A program made the translations under genes and the position numbers. 16,155 nucleotides of DNA, from contig LSKJ01000330.1 in assembly GCA_001557035.1 (NCBI GenBank), forward strand, positions 1-16,155, given 5' to 3'. The notes below the pieces were generated by a model that was given only the letters and a program-made list of their open reading frames with translations, was not told the origin of the DNA and did no database searches. This document shows positions 1-5,449 of this stretch, piece after piece. Position 1 is the stretch's first letter. The number at the start of each line of letters is the position of its first letter. The DNA comes from Rhodospirillaceae bacterium CCH5-H10. GTDB lineage: Bacteria; Pseudomonadota; Alphaproteobacteria; Reyranellales; Reyranellaceae.

Positions 1-11
1 CGTTTGTTGCC

Positions 12-52
12 CATCCTTCGAGACGCCGCGCAAGGCGCGGCTCCTCAGGATG
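12..52. repeat. Intergenic palindromic repeat (REP-like)
   Basis: An imperfect palindrome. The inner stem GCCGCGC (25-31) pairs with GCGCGGC (35-41) around an AAG loop. The outer CATCCT (12-17) pairs with AGGATG (47-52). Its wording closely resembles short palindromic elements that I recall as scattered between genes in Bradyrhizobium-like and Reyranella-like genomes. That it is multi-copy is inference, since only one copy lies in the window. It sits downstream of the HTH regulator gene. Confidence 0.6.
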
Positions 53-100
53 AGGCGGGTGCTTGATCTACTTGGATCGGAAAGACTCTAGAGCCAAGGG

Positions 101-124
101 AAAGGTCCCTCGCTGCGCTAGGGA
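101..124. repeat. Short inverted repeat, REP-like, downstream of the regulator gene
   Basis: TCCCT (106-110) pairs with AGGGA (120-124) around a GC-rich centre. It lies about 30 bp beyond the stop of the minus-strand regulator. It could be part of the same dispersed intergenic element as 12-52, or a weak transcription end. There is no U-tract, so a classical terminator is not supported. Confidence 0.35.
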
Positions 125-155
125 TGACAACTTGTGTGTGACGAAGATGGTGCGC

Positions 156-986
156 CTACCGCTTCGCCGCCAGGCTTCTGAACAGCGCATCGCTGCGGTC
201 GTCGGCGGGGAAGAAGCATTCGACGCGGACTTCCTGGAGGGTGATGTCCTGCGGCGTGCCCAGCGTCGCGATGGTGGTGAACACCGACAGCGCCTTGCCG
301 CCGACCAGGTAGTCGACCGTCAGCATCGGCGCCGGACGCTCCTCGAAGCGCAGCTTGCGGAACGAGGCCGGCACGTCGGGATAGGCCATGATCTCCTCGA
401 TGAAGGCCAGCGCCCTGGGCTCGCCGCCGGCCGCCAGGATTTCGGCATAGGTCGTCGAGACGAGATAGCGCGCGACCTCTTCCCAGTTGGAAATCCTGGA
501 GCGCAGCGCCCCGGGGTCGAGGATCCAGCGCAACAGGTTCGGCGCCTTGCCCGGCGGCGGCGCGGGCGGCGCGCCCTCGAACAGGAACAGGGTGAAGGCA
601 TTGGCCGCCTCGTTGGCCTGCAACAGGTTCCACAGCCGGTCGATCACGACGGCGGGGTAGGGCTCCTGCTGCCTCAGCATGAAGTCGATGGCCTGACGCA
701 CCGGTGCGAGCTCGGGCGAGGCGAGGTTGCTCTCGCGATAGGCCGGCGCGAAGCCCGCCGCCAGCAGCATCTCGTTGCGCTGGCGCAGCGGCACGTCGAG
801 CGCGGTCGAGAGCTGCACCACCATCTCGCGGCTGGGCCGGGCGCGGCCCGATTCGAGGAAGCTGACATGGCGCTGTGAGACGCCCGACTGCAGGGCGAGC
901 GAGAGCTGGCTGGCGCCGCGGCGGCGACGCCACGCGCGCAGCATGGGGCCGAACGTGTCGGGCTGGGACGAGGGGGCGATGTTCAT
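156..986 (-). CDS. HTH transcriptional regulator, MmyB/MltR type (XRE HTH + ligand-binding domain)
   Basis: A DNA-binding regulator of 276 residues. An XRE-type helix-turn-helix occupies about residues 12-66 (SLALQSGVSQRHVSFLESGRA looks like the recognition region). The rest matches the MmyB-like ligand-binding domain: LLRWILDPGALRSRISNWEE, then a FSTIATLGTPQD-like stretch (FTTIATLGTPQDITLQE) and CFFPADDRSDAL near the end. I chose the ATG at 984-986 because the HTH follows directly and the longer upstream reading has low-complexity Arg/Pro-rich sequence that overlaps the divergent gene. It diverges from a membrane-protein/thioesterase pair, with a near-perfect palindrome between them. Regulators of this family commonly control their divergent neighbour, which is inference here. 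The ligand is unknown. Confidence 0.88.
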   Translation of the reverse strand: MNIAPSSQPDTFGPMLRAWRRRRGASQLSLALQSGVSQRHVSFLESGRARPSREMVVQLSTALDVPLRQRNEMLLAAGFAPAYRESNLASPELAPVRQAIDFMLRQQEPYPAVVIDRLWNLLQANEAANAFTLFLFEGAPPAPPPGKAPNLLRWILDPGALRSRISNWEEVARYLVSTTYAEILAAGGEPRALAFIEEIMAYPDVPASFRKLRFEERPAPMLTVDYLVGGKALSVFTTIATLGTPQDITLQEVRVECFFPADDRSDALFRSLAAKR

Positions 987-1022
987 GGAGCGAAGCCTAA
1001 CATCGCGGGCGACGGTGCGCCG

Positions 1023-1039
1023 ATTACCTGTCCGGTAAT
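1023..1039. promoter_or_regulatory. Palindromic operator candidate in the divergent intergenic region
   Basis: ATTACC (1023-1028) and GGTAAT (1034-1039) form a 17-bp palindrome centred on T1031, with one mismatched pair (1029/1033). It is 36 bp from the regulator start and about 57 bp from the divergent start. This is where an autoregulator that also controls its neighbour would bind. Binding by the adjacent HTH protein is inference. Confidence 0.55.
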
Positions 1040-1096
1040 TGAGGAAGCGTCGGCGCGATGCGATCTCCACGTCGTCCACAACACAAGGAGGACGAC

Positions 1097-1516
1097 ATGA
1101 ACGCTTCATCCGACCGACTGCTCCGCCGCACCCTGTGGGGCAACGCCGTCCTGTCGATGCTCTCGGGCGTCGGACTTGCGGCCTTCGCCACGCCGCTGGC
1201 GGCGATGGCGACCCATGGGCCCGTGACCGTGCTGGGCCTCGACCTCGCGATCGTGTTCGAACTGCTGGGCATCGGCTTCGTGGTCTTCGGGGCGGTCTGC
1301 GCCTGGGTCGCGGCCCAGTCCCGCCTGCCCGTCGCCTGGGCAAGGACGATCTTCCTGCTCGACGCTTCGTGGGTCGTCATCACGCTCGCCGTGCTGGCCC
1401 TGCCGGTCTCCTGGACTGTCGCGGGCTATGTCGGGATCGTCGGCATCGGTCTGGTCGTGGCAGATCTCGCGATCCTGGAGTATCTCGGCCTGCGCCGTCT
1501 CGGCACTGCCAACTAG
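1097..1516 (+). CDS. Small four-TM integral membrane protein, unknown function
   Basis: A protein of 139 residues that I cannot assign to a named family. It shows four hydrophobic segments: about residues 15-37, 44-68, 80-102 and 107-128. This is consistent with a small inner-membrane protein with short polar ends. The ATG at 1097 is preceded by a strong Shine-Dalgarno, AAGGAGG (1085-1091). The longer reading from 1058 adds only basic, low-complexity residues and lacks a comparable site. The stop is 11 bp before the next start, so it is co-transcribed with the thioesterase gene. Both probably fall under the divergent MmyB-type regulator. No catalytic motif is visible. Confidence 0.75.
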   Translation: MNASSDRLLRRTLWGNAVLSMLSGVGLAAFATPLAAMATHGPVTVLGLDLAIVFELLGIGFVVFGAVCAWVAAQSRLPVAWARTIFLLDASWVVITLAVLALPVSWTVAGYVGIVGIGLVVADLAILEYLGLRRLGTAN

Positions 1517-1527
1517 GGGAAACGACC

Positions 1528-1923
1528 ATGGACAAGCTCCAGCACCTGAACGACATCAAGCTGCCCTTCGCCGAGGTGCTGGGGCTCCGGTTCACGGAAG
1601 CGAGCGAGACCGGGGTGAAGGCCGAGATGGTCGTGCGCCCCGAACTCTGCACGCGGCCCGCCATCCTGCACGGCGGCGCCGTCATGGCCTTCGCCGACAC
1701 GCTGGGCGCCGCGGCCACCGTGCTGAACCTGCCCGAGGGCAAGGGCACCACGACGATCGAGAGCAAGACCAACTTCGTGGGGCCGGCGCCGGTCGGCACC
1801 ACGGTGATCGGCGAGACCACGCCGATCCATCGCGGCCGCCGCACCATGGTCTGGACCACGCGCATCACCACCGCCGAAGGCAAGCTCGTGGCGGTGGTGA
1901 CGCAGACGCAGATGGTGCTGTAG
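1528..1923 (+). CDS. PaaI-family hotdog thioesterase
   Basis: A hotdog-fold acyl-CoA thioesterase of 131 residues. The motif LHGGAVMAFADTLGAAA at residues 47-63 has His48, Gly49-Gly50 and Asp57 in the arrangement of the PaaI/YbgC-like family. ESKTNFVGPAPVG (78-90) and TMVWTTRITTAEGKLVAVVTQT (from about 106) are the usual later strands. Family members hydrolyse aryl- or acyl-CoA thioesters in the cytosol; the substrate cannot be read from the sequence. The ATG at 1528 has AGGGGA about 9 nt upstream. It follows the four-TM protein by 11 bp and converges on the redoxin gene, with only 4 bp between the two stops. Confidence 0.88.
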   Translation: MDKLQHLNDIKLPFAEVLGLRFTEASETGVKAEMVVRPELCTRPAILHGGAVMAFADTLGAAATVLNLPEGKGTTTIESKTNFVGPAPVGTTVIGETTPIHRGRRTMVWTTRITTAEGKLVAVVTQTQMVL

Positions 1924-1927
1924 ACCG

Positions 1928-2494
1928 CTAGCCGCGCGAGGCGGCGACCTTGTCCAGGGTCTCGATGACGAGGCCGACGGGCGGACGTTTGCGGTACGTA
2001 TCCTCGAACAGCTTGGCCCTGATCGTGCCGTCGCGGTCGACGATGAGGATGATCGGGCGCGGGACGCCGTAGGCCTTGCTGCCTTGCGCGTATTGCGGAT
2101 CGCGCAGCCCGTAGCGATCGATGATCTCGGATTTCGGATCGGACAGGAGCGGATAGACGAGGCCGCGCCTCCCGGAGAAGGCCGCAAGGACATCGGGGGC
2201 GTCATAGGAAACGCCGGCAATCTTGTAGCCACGCTTCCCGATCTCGCCCGCGCCGGCGTTGAGATCGATCATCTGCGTCTGGCAGTAGGGGCACCAGGCG
2301 GCCGAGCGGTGGAAGAACAGCACCACGCCCTTCTCGCCCATCAGGGACGGAAGCGAACGCGGCGTGCCGGTCTGGTCGAGCGGCGCGCCGAGATCCGGCG
2401 CCTTCGTGCCCAGCGCAGGCCCCAGATCTTCGGCGGCATAGGTGCCTGACGCCAGCCCCAGGGCGAGGAGCGCGGCAACGACGAACTTCAGCAT
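1928..2494 (-). CDS. Exported redoxin / peroxiredoxin-like thioredoxin-fold protein (Cys form)
   Basis: A thioredoxin-fold redoxin of 188 residues. An N-terminal signal peptide (MLKFVVAALLALGLASGTYA, residues 1-20) implies periplasmic export. The redox site is AAWCPYC with Cys68 and Cys71, following VVLFFHR, as in the AhpC/TSA-Redoxin superfamily. Further conserved segments are GVSYDAPDVLAAF, YPLLSDPKSEIIDRYGLRD and PIILIVDRDGTIR. The start has a strong GGAGG about 7 nt upstream. The gene begins 17 bp after the stop of the GrdB-like gene, so it is the last gene of the operon. Its WCPYC aligns with the W-U-P-Y-C of the peroxiredoxin-like selenoprotein two genes upstream, giving a natural Cys-containing comparison in the same transcript. 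The electron donor is unknown. Confidence 0.85.
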   Translation of the reverse strand: MLKFVVAALLALGLASGTYAAEDLGPALGTKAPDLGAPLDQTGTPRSLPSLMGEKGVVLFFHRSAAWCPYCQTQMIDLNAGAGEIGKRGYKIAGVSYDAPDVLAAFSGRRGLVYPLLSDPKSEIIDRYGLRDPQYAQGSKAYGVPRPIILIVDRDGTIRAKLFEDTYRKRPPVGLVIETLDKVAASRG

Positions 2495-2511
2495 GACGCC
2501 TCCGTGGGGGT

Positions 2512-3684
2512 CTAACGCCTCGCCAGCCTATATCGCTCGGTCGCCGGAATCAGGGTCAAGTTCGCCAGAATCCTGTGCTGCGGGTCGGCGCTCGCGGCCA
2601 GCCTGGGCTGCAGGTCCAGCAGCGCCTTGCCGAACAGCGTCTCGTCCCACAGCCACGCCTTGCGCTTCTTCGAAGTGCCGGGATCGGGAAAGGCCGACGC
2701 GGCCTCCAGATAGTAGGCCCGGAGGTCATCGACTGCTTCCTTGAGCGCCTGGGCGGGCGGCAGGTCGCCGGCCAGGGCGGTGGAAAGAAGTGCGCCGGCC
2801 GCCGACATGTCGAGGCCGGAGACGCCGACAGTCGTTCGGCCGGTTCTTGCGACGCTCTGGTCGTGCCAGGTCGCCAGCCTGTCGATCTCGGCCGCAAGCG
2901 TGTCGGTCGCCTGGGGTGCCAGGTTGATCGGGCAGGCCCAGCCGGTGAAGTCCGCCTCCTCGGCGACGTCCTCGGGATAGTCGGCGATCAACGGCCCGTC
3001 GGTCCGCTCCAGCAGCTCGGCCGTCGCGCGCAGGACGCGCCGCTGGAAGTCGGCATCGTCGGGGATGCCGAGCGGCCGGCCGAGTTCGAACGTGACCCAG
3101 AGGGCGCGCGGCGGACGGATGGTTTCGGTGTGCTCCCGCACCAGGCTGATGCTGGCGGTCGGAATGCCCTGACGTTCGAGGAAGTGGCCCAGCGCGCCCA
3201 CGGCGCGCGTGCAGGCGGGTCAAACGGGGACGAGGAGTGCGGCGTCGACGGCATCCTGCTTCAGCAGGCCGGCCAGGTGCTGCGCGTGTGGCTCGGCCGC
3301 ATCGGGGGGAAACGCGCCCATGAACGAATAATGCACCGAGGCCATCGAGCCGACGACGCCTTCCTCGACCAGCTCGCGCAGGCGGTCGATCGGGAAGGCG
3401 ACGTTGTGGTCCTGCTGGAAGCCGGTGCGGTCGAAGTTCACCGAGATGTGGCTCATCACCAGGTCGCGCGCCGGCGTCCCGGCCGGGATGACGCGATAGC
3501 TGCCGTCGCCGGGACGGAACGGCCGGTCGCCGCGCTTGTGAAGCCCGGCCGTCGAGATCAGCGCGACGCGGCGCTGGGAAAGCGGCTTGCCGGGGAGGGC
3601 CGGCGTATCGTCGAAGGTGGGACACTCGATGCGCCGGAGATGGCTGGCTTCGCCTTCCGGCATGTCGCTGAGACGCTTCACCAT
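2512..3684 (-). CDS. GrdB/PrdB-like reductase, candidate selenoprotein (Sec155 at in-frame TGA)
   Basis: Read through one in-frame TGA (3222-3220), this gives 390 residues related to the glycine/sarcosine/betaine and D-proline reductase selenoprotein B family. Before the TGA are the family motifs LISTAGLHKRGDRPF (42-56), GDGSYRVIP, SHISVNFDR (78-86) and NVAFPIDRLRELVEEGVVGS, then YSFMG. The TGA falls in LLVPV-U-PAC, giving a UxxC redox motif (Sec155, Cys158). The same frame continues at once with TRAVGALGHFLERQGIPT and a GrdB-like FELGRPLGIPDD segment. A SECIS-like hairpin follows. The last 170 or so residues are a mostly helical extension I do not recognise. It starts 32 bp after the peroxiredoxin-like gene and ends 17 bp before the redoxin gene. 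Family enzymes are known from anaerobic amino-acid reduction. The role in this probably aerobic bacterium is unknown. A nonsense mutation is the alternative reading, but it is unlikely at exactly this residue. Confidence 0.87.
3192..3222 (-). promoter_or_regulatory. Candidate bacterial SECIS in the GrdB-like mRNA
   Basis: Starting at the TGA (3222-3220), 18 nt separate it from an apical loop GUG (3201-3199). The loop is closed by a perfect 7-bp stem, GCGCGCC (3208-3202) with GGCGCGC (3198-3192). Bacterial SECIS elements lie inside the coding region just after UGA, with the apical loop about 16-37 nt away and a G in the first loop positions; this fits. The high local GC makes chance stems easier, so the support is good but not decisive. 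Confidence 0.65.
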
Positions 3685-3716
3685 GTGTTGTCTCTCTCTG
3701 TTCCTGCGGTGTGGCT

Positions 3717-4370
3717 TCAGGCGGCAACGATGCTGCGCAAGAGCGCGACGGTGGGCTCAGGTTCGGGGCGGTATTTGTAATCGACGTCGGCTTCGACCGA
3801 GCGCACGATGCCCTTGCCATCGACGACGAATCGCGCGGGAACCGGCAGCTGCCAAGAGGCATCGCCGTTGCACAGCGGCAGATCGATGCCGAGACTCACG
3901 TAAACCTCCCGTAGGTCCTCGGGCAGCGTGAAGGCGAGGCCGAAGGCTCCCGCGACGGCGGACTTCTCGTCCCAGACGATCGGAAAGGTGAGTTTCTGTT
4001 TGGTCGCCATGTCGGCCGTGCGTGCCGGCAGTTCGGGCGAGATCACGACAAGGCTGGCACCGAGGCCCGCGATGTCGGCGTAAACGCTTTGCAGAGCATC
4101 CAGCTCATGTCGGCAATAGGGTCACCAGGACCCTCGGAAGAAGGACAGGACCAACGGCCCACCGGCCAGGAGATCGTCCGAGGCGACACGACGCCCGCTG
4201 TGATCGGCCAGGGCAAAGGCCGGCATCCGACGGCCGACCGGCACGATGCGGTCGAGGATTCCCGTGCGCCGCAGATCTTCGGTGGCCCTTTCCATGATGG
4301 CCTGCTTCTCTGCGGGAAGCCGCGCTGCGCTGGCCGCCCGCATGGCCGAGAGTTTGTCTGCCAATGACAT
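3717..4370 (-). CDS. Peroxiredoxin-like protein, candidate selenoprotein (Sec83 at in-frame TGA)
   Basis: Read through one in-frame TGA (4124-4122), this gives a 217-residue peroxiredoxin-like (AhpC/TSA superfamily) protein. Residues 1-45 are helical. GRRMPAFALADHSGRRVASD starts the thioredoxin fold. LVLSFFRGSW-U-PYC places Sec83 and Cys86 in the family's RGxW[CU]PYC active site. The downstream frame continues as RHELDALQSVYADIAGLGAS, LVVISPE, FPIVWDEKSAVAGAFGLAF and PARFVVDGKGIVRSVEADVDY, all typical of this family. The ATG at 4370 has GGAG 6 nt upstream, inside the end of the DUF1330 gene, which stops 3 bp before it. Sec-containing UxxC peroxiredoxin-like proteins are known from marine metagenomes. 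It presumably reduces peroxides or disulfides in the cytosol, as no signal peptide is seen. The true stop is also TGA, at 3719-3717, and has no good hairpin that I examined. Confidence 0.9.
4089..4124 (-). promoter_or_regulatory. Candidate bacterial SECIS in the peroxiredoxin-like mRNA
   Basis: The UGA is at 4124-4122. After 19 nt comes a 5-nt loop UGGAU (4102-4098) closed by GAGC (4106-4103) and GCUC (4097-4094). Below an internal loop, UUGC (4116-4113) pairs with GCAA (4092-4089). The spacing and the G in the second loop position meet the bacterial SECIS rules. The lower stem plus asymmetric internal loop makes it more than a random short hairpin. Confidence 0.7.
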
Positions 4371-4373
4371 CGT

Positions 4374-4781
4374 CTACTCCTTGGTTCGGGTTTCGCTGAA
4401 CTTGCGATAGGTCTCGCGCGTGGCGACGATCGCGTGGTCCGCGCAGCCGTTCTCGCGCTCGACATTGGCCGCCGCGTACTCGGGCGAATTCATCATGGCG
4501 AGGAATGCAGCGCGCGAGGGATAGCGGACCAGCGCCACGTAATCCCAGCGATGGCGGTCCGGTTCGCCCAGCGCCACCGCCTCGGCGTCGCCGGTCCAGA
4601 TGATGGTGCCGCCCTGCGCCTTGATCAGCTTGATGGTGAGTGCGCTGTAGCGCAGGTAGGCGTCCCAGCCGCTGCCGTTGCCGTCGAGCGAGTGTTCGCG
4701 GAAGCGCATCAGGTTCAACATGACCACGGGCACATCGTCGGGCAGCGCGCGGAGGGCAGCATCGTTCAGATGGTCGATCAA
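4374..4781 (-). CDS. DUF1330-like dimeric alpha/beta-barrel protein
   Basis: A 135-residue cytosolic protein resembling DUF1330 (dimeric alpha+beta barrel). PVVMLNLMRFRE (residues 19-30), AYLRYSALTIKLIKAQGGTIIW, WDYVALVRYPSRAAFLAMM and a NSPEYAAANVERENGCADHAIVAT stretch follow the family pattern. The molecular function of DUF1330 proteins is not established. The start is TTG, overlapping the TetR stop (TTGA). It is supported by GGGGAG 6 nt upstream, and there is no in-frame ATG before the conserved region. The gene ends 3 bp before the peroxiredoxin-like start, so translation of the block TetR-DUF1330-peroxiredoxin is probably coupled. Confidence 0.82.
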   Translation of the reverse strand: MIDHLNDAALRALPDDVPVVMLNLMRFREHSLDGNGSGWDAYLRYSALTIKLIKAQGGTIIWTGDAEAVALGEPDRHRWDYVALVRYPSRAAFLAMMNSPEYAAANVERENGCADHAIVATRETYRKFSETRTKE

Positions 4782-5368
4782 TGCGGTCTCCCCAGCAGGT
4801 CGAGCGCCGGCTGCACGACGGCTTCCAGCGTCCGGCGCCGCGCGCCGGTGCGCGCCAGCACGCGCATGCCCATCAGCACGCCCAGCAGATGGATCGACAG
4901 GGCGTTGGCATCGGTACCGGGCGGCGTCTCGCCGGCCCTGTTGGCAGCCTCGACAGCGCGCTGGAAGAAGCTGCGAATCTCTTCGAGGTAGCCCGTAACC
5001 GCGCGGCCGAGTTCGGCATCGTGGGGCGCCACGTCGAGCGCGGAGTTGACCAGCAGGCAGCCCTTGCAGTCGGAGTCCCTCAGCGAACGCTCGATCACTT
5101 CGGCGAGGAAGGCGCGGATCGCCTCGCGGGGCCGGTGGTTCGCCTCGAGGCGGGCGATGCGCTCACGGGTCGAGCGGTTGGCATAGCGTTCGAGGACGCG
5201 CTCGAACAAGGCGCGCTTGCCGCCGAACGTGTTGTAGAGACTGGCGCCGCCGATCCCCATCTCGCGCGCGAGGTCGCGCACCGACGTGGCCTCGTAGCCG
5301 CGACTCCAGAAGCACTCGACGGCGGCGTCGAGCGCGCGGTCCTCGTCGAATTCCTTCAGGCGGGCCAT
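4778..5368 (-). CDS. TetR/AcrR-family transcriptional regulator
   Basis: A 196-residue regulator. The N-terminal TetR helix-turn-helix is clear: EFDEDRALDAAVECFWSRGY (6-25), then EATSVRDLAREMGIGGASLYNTFGGKRALF to about residue 56. The C-terminal ligand domain contains DCKGCLLVNSA with Cys101 and Cys104, then LLGVLMGMRVLARTG. I start at the ATG 5368 (MARLKEFD), where most relatives begin; ATGs at 5377 and 5386 are in frame and equally lack a clear ribosome site. It is the first gene of a five-gene minus-strand operon and diverges from a DMT transporter 81 bp away. It probably represses its own operon and perhaps the transporter. The CxxC in the ligand domain could be a thiol-sensing site, but close relatives also carry Cys there. 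Confidence 0.88.
   Translation of the reverse strand: MARLKEFDEDRALDAAVECFWSRGYEATSVRDLAREMGIGGASLYNTFGGKRALFERVLERYANRSTRERIARLEANHRPREAIRAFLAEVIERSLRDSDCKGCLLVNSALDVAPHDAELGRAVTGYLEEIRSFFQRAVEAANRAGETPPGTDANALSIHLLGVLMGMRVLARTGARRRTLEAVVQPALDLLGRPH
4788..4793 (-). promoter_or_regulatory. Shine-Dalgarno fixing the TTG start of the DUF1330 gene
   Basis: GGGGAG on the minus strand, 6 nt before the TTG at 4781-4779, inside the last codons of the TetR gene. It is the main reason to accept the rare TTG start. Confidence 0.65.
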
Positions 5369-5386
5369 GGCTGGCATCAGAACCAT

Positions 5387-5412
5387 AATTTTGGATCGGT
5401 CGCACTAAAATT
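5387..5412. promoter_or_regulatory. Possible TetR operator / divergent promoter region
   Basis: AATTTT (5387-5392) and AAAATT (5407-5412) form an inverted repeat with a 14-nt spacer in an A+T-rich patch between the divergent tetR-like and transporter genes. TAAAAT (5406-5411) on the plus strand could serve as a -10 for the transporter, though no convincing -35 is at the right distance. The first arm touches the upstream alternative starts of the TetR gene. Confidence 0.35.
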
Positions 5413-5449
5413 CGTGCGCAGCTGGCCCACTCCGTGCTAGCGCCCTTGC

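Noticed and set aside
2575..3780. A 401-residue plus-strand reading opposite the GrdB-like gene
   Set aside because: It has no recognisable motif and is the complement of a coding frame with clear family motifs on both sides of the TGA. It is the likely mis-call if Sec is ignored.
3220..4124. The two TGA codons as nonsense mutations (pseudogenes)
   Set aside because: Both frames continue without shift, both stops are TGA rather than TAA/TAG, both replace the redox Cys beside a second Cys, and both are followed by SECIS-like hairpins. Decay would not be expected to give this twice.
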